Positions 48,701 to 61,980 of a DNA stretch of 64,000 nucleotides are shown here, one piece after another. The notes under the pieces were generated by a model. That model ran no database searches. It had not been told where the DNA came from and saw nothing but the letters and a program-made list of their open reading frames with translations. The DNA lies in assembly GCA_004154925.1 (NCBI GenBank), contig QJNS01000047.1, forward strand, positions 248,001-312,000, in the 5' to 3' direction. The DNA is from Monosporascus cannonballus (lineage: Eukaryota > Ascomycota > Sordariomycetes > Xylariales). The translations under genes were made by a program, and so were the position numbers. Each line of letters opens with the position of its first letter. The first letter of the stretch is position 1.

Positions 48701-51700
48701 TAGTTTAAATTATAACACTTTTAAAATAATCAATTTATGATGGATTATTTTATATTATAAATATATATTATCAAATACTATTAATATATCAGAAAAATAA
48801 GACATTCAACATTTTGCGTTTTAACATTAACATTAATATAAATATATGTTAATTAGAAAATGTTATAATCATTACGCATTTATACATTCGATATTATTAT
48901 GAAAAATGTCTATTAAAAATGAACACTTTTATTAAAAAATATCTAATATGTATAAACGTTAAAAATTAATAATAAAATGTGGAATATTTTATATATTAAA
49001 AATAGACAAAACAGAATTTTCCTGGTAACGAAGTATTCTAGTCTTATCAATTGTTAAATTATTAAATTGATTACGGAGCGTTAATTAATTACGTTTCATA
49101 TAATTTAATAAACAATTACATAAACGGAATATTATATAAATAATACGAAAAGATATTATAATTGAATGAGCGAAATAATTGAAGTAAAAATAGATATTAT
49201 AAAATTATTTTATAAGTCCTATATTCTATTAACTGGTATTGATAATAGATTTATAAATTACGCATAAACACGTGATAAGAAATATTTATACAGAATTTTC
49301 AAATATTTGGCCTTATTATATAATCCGAATAAAATATTCTAAAGAGATTTAAATACAAATATTACGCTTAAGCGAACTAAATGTTAGAGATCAGAAAATA
49401 AAAAATATTATCAATATATAAATTATAATAATAGGTAAAATTGTCTTTCTACAAATATTTAAAAACTTTTAATTAATACATTGATTACAAATACAATATA
49501 CGAGTTAGCTCGAAATTATATGTTATAGTTAATTACAAATAATACGATATTGTTCTAGACTTTTATATAAAAATTATTTCAACAAAATATAGTTAATTAA
49601 AATTATATAAATTATAAATTTAATTATTTATATTAATTGCGTTAAACATTACACCGGATGTTATATAATAAAATATTTTTTATTTCCAATTTTGTTATTA
49701 AAAAGGAATAAAATATGTTAACATAATGACTATATGACAATAATAGTATATAAAACGATTTCGAAATTAATGAATTAAAACTATGCATATAACAACATTA
49801 TGCTAACAATAAGATTATAATATAAATATTATACTTTTTATGCGACAATAATAAAAATAATAACTTGTTATCTGAATTAATACTAATAATTAAATTATTA
49901 AATATTTATATTTTCAAATTATAAATCTTTTCCGTCTGTAAAATATTATAAGTATTTAAATCAAATTACTTTTATTAAATTTAGTATTAAAGAGTTTCTC
50001 ATAATTATGTTAAAATTATAGATAAATTAATTTTAAGTTTTTACTATATATTATTAATTAAGTTGAATTTCCTCATTCTTAATAAATATAATATTCTCAA
50101 AATCGGCAAATTTAAGTTTTATCACTTTACAGCTTATAATTAAAGTATTTTCAAATTTTAAATTATGTTTTTTAATATTAAACAAATATTTTTAAGAAAT
50201 AAAAAAGGTCAAAATACAAATTCAATATATTTGAAAATTTCCTGACCGAAACTTTGAATTACGTAACGTGTATTTTATAAAAAAAACATGATAAGCATGA
50301 ATTTCGTGATATAAATATATACGGTACTTAAGTAAGAAGAGATTTGGAAAAAATTCATATTAATATTATATATATTATTTTTCGACAGGCAAATTTTGCC
50401 AATAAATTATAAATTGGAATATTTTCGTTTTTAAATAAATATTTTGTATATTATTTATAAAAAGGTACTTTATCGAAATTGAATTTAATATTTATACCGC
50501 ATTGAAAGATATTGCATTAAAATAAGATATTTTGTATTATCAGTAAATTAATATATTTTGTAAAATAAAATTACATTAGTATTAACCATTTAATATATTT
50601 AATAATGTTATTTTATAGAATACTTAAGAATTATAAATAAACCTAATTATTTTAAAAATATTTTGATAATTCTTAAACTTTTTAATAATTATTTTAAAAA
50701 GATTATCGTTTTTTAAAATCTTAATAGTATTAAAATTATTTTCGATTTTAAAACTATTCGATAAAAATATATTATAGTGTATAGTTTCTTACAAATTATG
50801 GTATTTAAAAATAATATAAATAGGTTATATTTCCGAATTTTAAAAAATAATGTTTATAAATTCTTTATTAAATTCCTTAAATTATTAAATAATTTATCAT
50901 TACATAATAATTTTGATAAAGTCTATTAGAGAAGTGTTATTTATTAACGTATTTTCAATAAAATTCCGTAATATTTTTTTACTTATCCAATGTAACTATT
51001 GTATTTAAAAATTAGTTTATACTTAATAATTTTCAATTTGATAACGGTTAATCCAACAACATATATATTTTATAAATTCGATAAATGCGATTGTTAAAAA
51101 ACAGGTTTTATTCGAAATATTTTGAAAAACGTTATATACGATAAGCGTGTTTATTATAAATAATTCGTATAAAATACGTAGCTTTTATAAAAATGACTCA
51201 AATATATAAATATTATATAAAAGAAATAAAATTTTTAAAAATACAATCTTGATAATTTTGAATAAACTTATAATATTTTATTTAATAATTACAAAAATAT
51301 TTTTAAAACTATGTATATTTTGTATGTTTTGTTTATATTATCGGATTAATAAATACGTAGAAATATAAACAAAACCTTTATTTATATATTCAACAAGCTA
51401 AAAATAAAGAGAATATATTATATATATTAACTATTTTGCTGGAATTCACTTATATTTTCCGCTTATATTTTGTTATTTTTAAATCTTTATTAATAAAATA
51501 ACAATACCTTAAATGTTAATAATTTTGTTTCAAATTTATATATTTCTAAAAAACCTTTCCATAGACGTTATAAATACTGTCGATAATACGTTTATTTTAG
51601 TTAATTATATTTAATAGAATCTAACCGTATTTACTATACAGTATACGTTGCAATTTAATAAACTTTAGAAAATCCTAATTTCTTATATTTATAGAAGGCA

Positions 51701-52790
51701 TTAATGAAAATAAAAAATAAGGCTAATATTTTTTATACTATTAAAAATATTCAATGATTTTAAATATTGTCACAAAAGTCTGTAAAATTGTGATATTAAT
51801 ATATAATATAGTTTACTTTCTATAATGTTATTTTAAAAGAATTAATATAATTATTTAAATTGTTTTTAACGTACAATAATTTTCGCAAATATTTAATTTT
51901 TTAACATATCAAAATTATTTTAAAGCGAATTCCAACATAATAAAGATTTATTTAATAAATGAAATAAATAATTACAGTGAATCTCAAAAGTTACTGTAAT
52001 TTTAATAGTCAATATTGTAAAGAAATTATAAAAAGTTTTCAATTATCATTATTATAAACCCGCTTTTTGTTCGTATTATATAATTATGTTTTTCTTTAAA
52101 TATAGAATTATTTCATTTAGAAACTTGAATTTATTAAATATTAACATTTTTATAAAATATTAATTTCTGTGTAACATAAAATAAATTATTTTAATTTCGA
52201 ATAATACTTTTTCTAGTGTGCAGTAAAAATCAAAAATTTTATAGACATTACAAGCTTTCCGTATAATATATTATAAAATTTATATGTATCGGAATCTTAA
52301 TTATTGAGTTAAAAAACGTTTATTAGTATTTTTATATTAATAGTTTGTATATATCGTTTTCAAATAATAATGAAATGTTTTAATCCGAATAATCTAATTA
52401 TAAAATTAATTATTATTTTTATAATACATTTAATTGTAAATAAAATTTTATAATATTATTTTATATTTTTATAGTATTATTAAAATATTATCATATATAT
52501 ACGTATATTTTGAAATCAAAATATAATAGAGTTAAACAAATTTAAAAGTATTTTATTTTTTAAAAAACATAATAAAATAATAAATTTAAGTTATTATAAA
52601 TTAAATCTATTAAAACTTATACATAATAAATAAATTCTTAATCAAAATTAAAATATTACAAATTCTATATTATATATAATCTAACTATAATAACATTTTA
52701 TTATTAATGTGTTATAAAATTCTTAATTTTTTTTTAAAAAAATACTAAACGAAAACATTTTTGCGTAATTATAACTTAAGCCTGATTAAC
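45742..52790. other. 7-kb AT-rich desert, no element assigned
   Basis: Extremely AT-rich, with no usable frame, no LTR ends and no recognisable protein motif. It is most likely decayed transposon DNA, by analogy with its flanks. No simple repeat array of note was seen. Confidence 0.55.
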
Positions 52791-52922
52791 TCGTTATGCG
52801 GATTTGGGATTTGATTAATTAATATTTAGCGTTATGGAGCGGTACTTAAGTGACTTTAAAGAAATTGGGAAAACGAGCCCGGGAGGCCTGAGCTAGCTGA
52901 GGTAACTGACACTCAGAGTCCG

Positions 52923-53350
52923 ATGGCTGAACAGATCGGTTTAGCCTCAAGTGTTATCACACTGGCGGGCTTCGCCTTCAAATCCGGCAGCAAACTACGC
53001 GATGAGATTCAGCTATTCAAATCCCAACTACGTCAAGTTCGTGAGCTGCTGACAGAACTATAGGCCCTGGCTCTGCTTTTGCAGAGATTGTCTGAAACGG
53101 GCGATCTAGGTCTTGATATAGATCTTGCCGCCCTTAGACTGATGCTAAAGCAATATAAGCAGGCTTACAATAACATTAATACAAAGCTTCTTACCTATTA
53201 TTCCCAGTCTAGCCTTGATTATATAAATTTCTTCACCTAGCTTAAGCTAAAATATACCGATAGCGATAGTATTAAAGATCTTTAATAATGATTAAGAGGA
53301 TATAATTTTATTATAATTAAGATGCTTAGGTTTGCTAATTTATAAACATC
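52923..53350 (+). pseudogene. degraded N-terminal domain of a fungal STAND/NLR-type protein
   Basis: A patch of normal composition begins near 52795. From the ATG at 52923 the frame reads MAEQIGLASSVITLAGFAFK, then KSQLRQVRELLTEL, a TAG at 53061, ALALLLQRLSETGDLGLDID and on to further stops at 53238, 53283 and beyond. The segment after the stops (RGYNFIIIKMLRFANLQTS-like) continues the same domain. This pattern is typical of the fungal N-terminal domain found before NACHT or NB-ARC modules in heterokaryon-incompatibility and immune-like receptors. TAG codons where Gln (CAG) would be expected fit RIP. The central and C-terminal parts are missing or unreadable. Confidence 0.6.
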
Positions 53351-53505
53351 TAGATTTTGTACTTAACTAGTTTTGCTAAGCCTGGTCTTTTATATAGCCG
53401 GACATTTATTATAAGTGCTAACGCTATATAAGTATATAAAGGATTAATAATAACCTGATATATTAATATAAGGGCTTATTGTAAAAATATATGAAAAAAG
53501 CTTAA

Positions 53506-53569
53506 TATAACGGCTAAGAGGTTTTATCATCTATTAAACATTAGTCGTACGAGTTTATATTAACAGAAA
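53506..53569 (-). repeat. minus-strand Gypsy LTR, left piece (outer level of the nest)
   Basis: The plus strand reads TATAACGGCTAAGAGG, then TAGTCGTACGAGTTTATATT, the reverse of the shared LTR 3' end. The copy is broken at AGAAA (53565-53569) and resumes after the inserted element at 61685. Confidence 0.75.
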
Positions 53570-53865
53570 TGTTACAACGTAACAAGCCTAGGTCTGCGGA
53601 AACGGTCGTAACAACAAGGATAATAGGACCCACCGTGTAAATTACGTAACAAATGATTACTCATACGGCCGTAATAATAGGAAAATAATTATAATTATAG
53701 AAGATCGTAATTAATAAGTAACGAAATTAATAATAATAAATAGAAATATAAAAAAATATATACGTTTATTATTGTTATAATTTAAATATTAATAATTCGA
53801 AATAAATTATGAATATCTAAAGCATTAAAGGTATTAGGAAATATAACTAATTATATTATTTATTA

Positions 53866-55734
53866 ACGTCCCACACAAATAAACGCCATACATAAATAAA
53901 CGCAACACTTTTTTAACATATTTCAATTATTTATTTTTAATTATCCATTTCTTAATATTAACATTATAGAACGTTTTACAAAAAAAACGAGAATAAACCT
54001 AGTTATTTAGGCTAAAAAACGAAACCCAAAACTTAATTACAAAAAATTTAATTCTATTTATGAAATCTTATTTTTTACTTTAGCATACCGTTCTAAAAAT
54101 AAATGCGCCCGAACCAATATTATTTTTTCCTTATAGAAATTAACGGCAACCGAAAAAAAATCGATTATCGACCGAATCCTTAACCTAAATACGCAAACGT
54201 TTCCTATCCAGCTTTAATACGTTAAAAATATGGCCAATATATTATTTACCTAACGTATTACAAAACGTATTAAAATTAACTAAATATCGAATTTTGTTAA
54301 ACGGCAAAAAAAACTTTAAACGCGTTTAAATCGGAAAATCGATTATTAATAAATCTTATACGAAAATCCAGAAACATTTCGCAAATAATTCGAACTTATT
54401 CGGGCTATAATTACAAAATACGGCATCGCAAAAAAGGATATTTATAACTTCGACGAAATTAAATTCTTAATAAGGCTTTTTATAATAATAAGCATAATAA
54501 TTACCAATACCAAAAAACGTAAAAAACCTAAATAAACATAATAAAAAAATAAAAAATAAGTTATAATTATTTAAATTATTAATTCCTAAAGTTAAGCTAT
54601 ATTACCATTTATTATTATAACGGGAAAAAATTACTTTAAATCTTGGTACCGTAATAATCCATTACTAACCAATTAAAAGATCGTATTAAATAATAATAAT
54701 TAAATAATAAATAAATTAGATTTAACATGAATTTAATATTTTAACAAATATATTCGGACATATACGAAAAGTTCGAAACGTTTTTTTATCTTTAACGGCC
54801 ACAAAAACCACTATTTAATAAAATTCAAAAAATATTACGCCAATTATAACATTATTACGTTTTATATACTTACGTATTTTTTGCATCGGTTTTAACCTTT
54901 TAACATATCTTATTTTTTTATTTTGAAACGTACTTATTTACGATATATCGAAAACTTAATACGACGCCATTATACCCATATTACTAAAAAAATTTTCTCG
55001 CCGGCTTTTACGATATATTCCAAATTACCATAACGTCCAATAATATCAAATCCAGATTTGTAAAAATTAATCTTATTCCATTCGATCCTAATAATATCCT
55101 TTCCGAATTAAACGTTCCTCTAATTATACCTATACCGACGGTCTCGCCGCTTACCTCCGCCAATTCTATTTTCCCGCCCGCAAAAACCCTTAGAAATATC
55201 CAAAAAATAACAAAATAAAAACATTACTTACAAAAGAAATTAGAAATTATTAAAATAACTCGCTAACAAAAATAATAAAATCGGTTAATCTTTTAACGAA
55301 AACTAACTTATTACTTTTATACGAAATTATTTTTTTTCGGGAAAAAATCGCCCAATTACGCAAAACGAACCATATTTTAAATAAACGTCGGAAAACCAAA
55401 AATAAACGTTTTTAAAAAGGAAAAACATTTATTATACAAAAGGAATAAGCTTTTCTGGCTTAAAAAGAAAAAGGTAATAAAAAAATGCAGCTAAAAACAA
55501 CTGGAGGGAATTATCGCAAAAAGGTTAAAACCAAGGAACGGAAATATGGCGTTTACAATAAGCCCGGGCATAATACGCATACTTGTAAAAAAGTTATAAA
55601 TACGTCTAGCGAAAAAAAATCCGATTAATTTTAATTAATACAATATGTTATTATTAAGTTATTTGCATTTATTATTGCAAGGTGCCAAAAAGTGTTGCGC
55701 TTATTTGTGTATGGCGCTTATTTGTATGGGACGT
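53866..55734 (+). mobile_element. Fot1/Pot2-like (pogo, Tc1/mariner) DNA transposon, RIP-mutated
   Basis: 1869 bp with terminal inverted repeats of about 48 bp, starting ACGTCCCACACAAATAA on the left and, reversed, ACGTCCCATACAAATAAGCG on the right. Arm differences are transitions. It is flanked by TA on both sides (53864-53865, 55735-55736), the target used by this superfamily. Length and ends fit the 1.8-1.9 kb fungal Fot1/Pot2 class. Removing it restores a continuous Gypsy LTR. Confidence 0.92.
53990..55628 (+). pseudogene. Fot1/Pot2-like transposase, RIP-inactivated
   Basis: The reading frame is broken by many stops but readable. Near 54320-54350 it reads TRLNRKIDY and near 54413-54470 KYGIAKKDIYNFDEIKF, the first catalytic Asp region of the DDE transposase domain in this family. 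The C-terminal end reads KPGHNTHTCKK, a zinc-knuckle-like tail, and stops at 55626-55628. The intact enzyme would cut and paste the element in the nucleus. The start codon could not be fixed. Confidence 0.82.
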
Positions 55735-55816
55735 TACTTGAATTATATAATATTTCTAATAATATAAACCCGTACGACTTAAATTTAATAATTAATTAAA
55801 TTATTTCGCCCTTATA

Positions 55817-58800
55817 TCTTACAAATGTTTATGTAATAATGCCATTAAATTTTAAATAATACTTTTAATTATTATATCTTTTAAAGAATAAAAAACCCCT
55901 TTTTTAACAAAGTTGAATTCCAATGTAAAGTTTAAAAGTTAAAGATTTAAATATAATAATTTACGTGAAATTTAGGGTATATAAATATATTAAAGCTTAA
56001 AGTCAAAAAGTTTAACTTTATAATAGAAAAAGTAATTTGCAAAACTGTCTTATTTAAGTAAAAGTGTATTTCAGAATTTAAAATTTTAAGAAACCAGTAG
56101 ATAACGTTTTTGCCGCTATAATATTTTAATAAGAATATTAATAATTAATTTAAACTTAAATTAACAAATTATTTGTAATTATACTAAAATCGATTAAAAG
56201 GTATTTGTTACAAACATTTTTGTAATAATGTTAATATTAAAAGTTTTAACGAAAAACGTACGATAATATAATATATTTTTTAATTACGTTTAAACAATTA
56301 AGTTCGAAATATGTAATACTATTTAAAAAGCTTATAGCTATGAAAAGATAGAGTAACGATAACGGAAATGACTATATTAATATACTTTCTAAAGAATTAA
56401 AAATAAAATATTAAAAATAAACTTATCAAATTTTTAAAGTTTAAAACCTTAAAATGATATATTACAGAAATGCTAGAATTAATAATATATTTTAAAGTGA
56501 GGATATTAATTGGTTATTTAAAGAAGTAAACCCACTATATTATTATATTCCACAATATAAGGCTAAAACTTATAGAATTTAAATCGGTTTAACGCAAATG
56601 TAAAAATTAAGTTGAAGGTTATAATTATAGCAAAATAAAATATTATTAAAGTATTGGCAAAATTCCTAAAACTGGTAATAAAATAATTAAGTGTTTATAT
56701 CGGAAAAGTAGCATATAAATAATTAAAAAAATAATGAAATTATTAATATTATTGCAGTTTAATACGAATAAAGGTCATTGTAATAAAGATTTTAACGCGG
56801 AATACGAAAAACACAGATATTAATTTAAAAAAACGTCAAAATATTAATAATTTACTTTAGAGAAATAAGTCAAAAAATACGAGATATTACCAAAACACGT
56901 TTTTTTCGGAGTTTCTAATTGATGCAGTAAAATACATTATGTAAAATAAGAATAGGTAGTATATAACGTTTTAAAAAGATCTATTTATTAACAAATCGTG
57001 TATATATATATATATTTGATTTTCTTCTTAATTAAATCGAAGTTAATAAACTAATTAACGATATTATTAATATATTTAAATTTTTACTTCATAAAATTAT
57101 GTTCATAAGTGCATAATTTTATAAAGTTAATATAAAAATATAACATTTGTAAGACAATTATTTTTAATTTTTACAATTAATATACTTATTATTATATAAA
57201 AGGATTAATTTCATATATAGGGAAGATATATTACTCTGACACTATTACCAATTTCTGTTTTTAATTACTATTTATTAGAAATGCGACAAACAAGTTTTTA
57301 GTATATTAAACATTTATTTAAAACATTGGTTTCAAAAGAATATATTATAAAAAACATGATTAAATATAATATAGTATACGAAAAAGAAATTTATTTAGTA
57401 AGGTAAAAAGTTATAAACTAAGTTAAAAAATGTAACATGATTTAAAAAACAAACATACTGATAAAAATGAAAATGTAATAACTTGACATATGATATAAAA
57501 AGAATTAAATAAAATTAAGTAAATTTGAAACTATTTTTTAAAAAAAATATTATTAACAAAAGGGCTATAAAATAACAAGATATAAAGGAATTAAAAAAGA
57601 CTTTTTAAAAAGAGTTTAAATACAAAAATAAAAATTACTAATAACTGTATTACGTTAAAAGTACGAATGGAAAGGTTTTAATATATGAAAAAAATATATT
57701 ATAGACCTTTAATCGGAAAATATACTATATGTGATGATATCTATAATTTTAAATTGTTTTAAAAATATAAATTCAAACTTCATGTAACTATAAATGCTAA
57801 AAATTAAACTTTCTCTGGCGATAACGAAAAGATTTAATACAAAATTAATTATATCGAAATTTCTTTTTAATAAGAAATATTATATAATGAATTACTATAT
57901 CGTTGTATTTAGAAATTATAATATAATTTTAAAAGACTTAAGAATATATGAAAATAAAATTTTAATTGATTAAAAGATTAATTAAGTAAAATCTGTTTTA
58001 TATCTTATATAATAAACACAATTTAAAGAAACTAAAACTTTAATATTTAATTAGAAATATTAATAAATAAAGTTACAAAAATACTATAAATACTTTATTA
58101 CATAAGAAGACACGGCGTAACAATAAAGATATTAAAAATATAAAACGTATTATTATTTTGATTAAAATAAACTTTAAATAATTGAATACGCATTTCAAAT
58201 AATAAATCTCAGAGTTAAAATATTTAATTAATATATTATTATGATATTAATGATATAAATAAATTTTAAAACAACTTCAATTGAAAAATATTAAAATAGA
58301 ATGAATAAAATTATAAAACAATTTAAAAAAGTTGTGTACGAAGTTTTACCTTGTGTATAATCTTAACAATAACTAAATACGCGTTTTTAAAAATACTTAA
58401 AAATAGGTTATAAAAAATGGATTTAACCTTCGAAATTATCCGAAAAGCACTATATACTTTTCGTACTTAAAAAGAATAACATATTACAACTTATAATCGA
58501 TAATCAATAATTAAACAGTACTAATATTTTTTATTACTAAAATAATAAATAGAACCTACGAAATTGAATAATTTATAAATTTTAATTTTAAATTTCAATA
58601 TAATTTTATTGAAATTAAGAAAATACGTATAAAATATAATTTCTTAATCGAAATTCGAATTATTGAAATATTTATTTACGTTAATAAGATATATCAACAT
58701 ATTTATAATATTTTAAGAGATAATAAAATATATATTACGAAAATACCTTAACCGTTTTATTATATGGGATTTTAATGATATTCTTATTTACTTAGTAATA

Positions 58801-61305
58801 TGATTATATGTAAAATATGTTTACTAAAATTCTGAAATTTTATAAAACTTCAAAGTAGTAATTAACGTAAAAAGAAATTAAGTTCATAAAGAGAAAATGC
58901 AATACATCAAATATACTATTATACTGAAGGATATTAAGATAAATATCAAAGAGTTTTGATAATTATTAATAAATTTATATTAATTATATACTATTTAATA
59001 CTTTTGTGCAAGTTAAAAGCTGATATTTCGAATTATATGTTAAATATAATAATCAAATAAAGAAAAAATTAAAATAAAGTATATTCTATTATGTTCTTTG
59101 GGTATATATTAAAAGGAACCGAATTGTATTATCATATTCTGGATGAATGATTTATAGTTATTATTATAACTATACAAAATTTTAAATATTTTTAAAAACG
59201 CTTTTTTATTAAATTAAAGTTTATACGAATTATTAAAATTGTATTTATTTTATTACGATTAAAGAATTTCCGAGAAGATAATTACAATACGAAAGAAAAA
59301 CCAATTTCAATTTTCTTAATATTTATAAAAAGAAATTAAAAAATAGCAAAACGAATAGCTTGAGTAAACGACCAGATTTTGAAGAGAGATTAAATTAATT
59401 ATATAATTTTCGACATTATTTTAAAGAGGTATTTAGGTTTGTATCAAATTGCCAAAATACGGGTGATATTATAGAATATATACTAAAACTTCCAAAAATA
59501 TAACGACAATTTAATAAAAGAAATTACGTTTTTAAAAGAAATTAAATATATTTAACCCGTAATATATATAAATGTTAATTATATAAGTATTTATGAGCTT
59601 ATAAAATTTTAAATAATAATAATAATAATTTAAAAAATACGACAATACTATAAGCTTTATAATAAGGCTAGGATTTAACAACATAAGCATTATAGAATAT
59701 TATAATTATTAGTAATTTCAAAAAGAAATATATAATTTAATTATTATAAGTTTTATTATTAAACCTTTTTTCTTCGAGAAAAACATACTATGACAGTATT
59801 TTCGTTATCGTTGATAAATTTAGGATGCTTTTTTATTTTTTGCTTTATTAGAAAAATACTAATATTAAACTAATAGCTTATTTTTTCAAAAACATTTTAA
59901 ATATATATAAATTACTATACGAAATTATTTTCAACAATAGAGTTACATTTACTTTCAAATTTTAGCAAAGTCTTATAATATAACTCGGGTTAAACTACAA
60001 GTTATTTAACGTATTTAAACTTTAAACAAACGGATAAATAAAACGATTGAATTAATTATCAAAAATATATTTAACATATTATATTAATAACGAATAAAAT
60101 ATTTTGCTTAAAAAGCGACCTATTATCTAATTAATATACAATATTAATTCTTATGGAAATATTAAATTAATTTTAGCGGATGCGTACTTGGGTTTTATAC
60201 TAAAAAATAAAAATAAAACTAAGAATTATACGTAATTAAATTAAGAAATACTCTAAGCAAAAACGGTTAATAAAATTAATTTTCTAAGGAAGAAAAATAA
60301 TTTACATCGTTATACAAAATATTTGAAAACCAAGTAAATAATTTGAATTTAAATATAGAACTTTATATAAAACTATTTAAAAAATTTCACAAAATATTAT
60401 TAATTAAGTTTTTTATCTGAAATTCAATTTTATATAATCTTTATATTTTCTTGCTTAACTTAATAATAAATACCTTTAAAATTCAGACGGAACGAAACGA
60501 TATAAAAATAAAAACGAAGTGAAATATAAAACAAAAAAAATTTTGATACATCGAAAAAAAATTTATTTAATATTCAATGAAATAAAAAGATATTTTAAAT
60601 TTCGAAAGATACTTACAAATATATTAACACCCTTATTAACGTTGAATGTTTATAGGAGAATTCTTATTAACAACGACGGAATTATTTAAAAATAATTTAA
60701 TAAAAACCGACAAAAGAATTAATCCGATAAACAGAAAGCAGATAAATTAAAAGGAATAACGGTTTACGTTAATGCAATTACAGCGGCCTTAACGATAATC
60801 TATTTTTTAATTTTATTTTTTTTAATTTATTTAAAAATTTAAAGTTATATTATATTATTATAATGCTTTTGAAACAAACGCAGAAATGTTATTTACGTAA
60901 TCGAATAAGTTATATTAAAGCCCTATTTATCTTCTTAATATTAACGTTAAATTTCAAATTAACCACATTAAAAATTTAATAAACGTTGTTTTAGTAAAAC
61001 CTTTTCGCATTTAAAACGTTAATATTCATAACGAATTTTTGAAAAAAAAAATAATAAAATATTTCTTTTATAACAAAATCGACTGCGTACTATATATTTC
61101 TTATATCGAGATACGCTTTTTATTATTTCGCATTGCAAACCTTTTAACAAATATCACAAATAAAGCATAATTTTAAAATCAAATATTCCGAAATTTCTTT
61201 TAAGTTAATATAACGAACCATAAAAGAACAAGTGTTACGATAAATTTTGAAAATATGAGAAACTATAATAAAAAAGAATGAATTCTTATTAAAAAAGAAA
61301 ACTCG
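55817..61305 (+). pseudogene. degraded Gypsy gag-pol
   Basis: Internal region of the nested Gypsy element. Around 58320-58560 the order of motifs before the reverse transcriptase (VYEVLPCV ... KRITYY ... INN) follows the plus-strand element at 39440-39650. Near 58755-58790 the YLDD region survives only as FNDILIYL-like residues. The 3' end (60560-60680) aligns with the chromodomain region of the element at 36340. It is more decayed than the elements at 29339 and 36340. Confidence 0.7.
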
Positions 61306-61684
61306 TATTACTATTAAATAAATTTAAGTTTGCGGAAACTGTTCTAATAATAGAGATAATAAGATTTACGCTATAAATTATGTAATACATAATGATTAAT
61401 ATAACCGTAATTATAGAAATTAACTCTAATTATAAAGAAATATAATTGCTATAGGTAATGCGATTAATAATAATTAATAAAATTATAAAAATAAGATATA
61501 CGTTTATTATTTCGATAATTTAAATAAAAATAATTTGCAATATAATATCGTTACTTAAAACATTATTAGCATTAAGAGACGTAACCAGTTATCATATTTA
61601 TTACTTAAAATCTAACGATATTTTTGCTAACGTAAATCTGTACTTTTTAGATTTAATAGTTGATTAAACCGCCTAGTCGTTATA
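61306..61684 (+). repeat. 3' LTR of the nested Gypsy element
   Basis: 379 bp, starts TATTACTATTAAATAAATTT (RIP form of TGTTAC...), shares TTTGCGGAAAC with the 5' LTR and ends CGTTATA before the duplication AGAAA. Confidence 0.8.
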
Positions 61685-61980
61685 AGAAATATGGTGAGAA
61701 TTTAAGTAATAAAATAAATTATTTACGTTTTATAATATTAACGGTATTTTAAATAACGAAATTACAGGTATTAATAATTATTGCAAATTCATGTTATTTA
61801 ATTACGAGTTTAACGAACGTATATATTTATATTATATTATTACCAGTAAGTTAACAATTCGACTTCCTAGTTTATTAGTAGTAAATATCTACTTTAATAC
61901 GAAATTTAATTTATTTAAATTTCTTTTAGCTATTCTTATTGCAATGTTTCTTAGAGGCCGTAACTTGTTATATTTTAATA
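61685..61980 (-). repeat. minus-strand Gypsy LTR, right piece (outer level of the nest)
   Basis: It continues the LTR begun at 53506: GAATTTAAGTAATAAAATAA corresponds to GAATTTGAGTAATGGATATA in the LTR at 29339. It ends near 61980 at TTATATTTTAATA, the RIP form of TTACGTTGTAACA. It is the 3' LTR of the element that fills the rest of the window. Confidence 0.7.

Larger units (their letters stand above)
53570..61684 (+). mobile_element. Gypsy element inserted in another LTR and carrying a DNA transposon in its own 5' LTR
   Basis: Flanked by AGAAA (53565-53569 and 61685-61689). 5' LTR: 53570-53865 plus 55737-55816, split by a DNA transposon, 376 bp when the insert is ignored. 3' LTR: 61306-61684, 379 bp. 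It starts TGTTACAACGTAACAAGCC. Without the insert the element is about 6.2 kb. The interrupted minus-strand LTR continues exactly on the other side, which confirms both boundaries. Confidence 0.88.
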
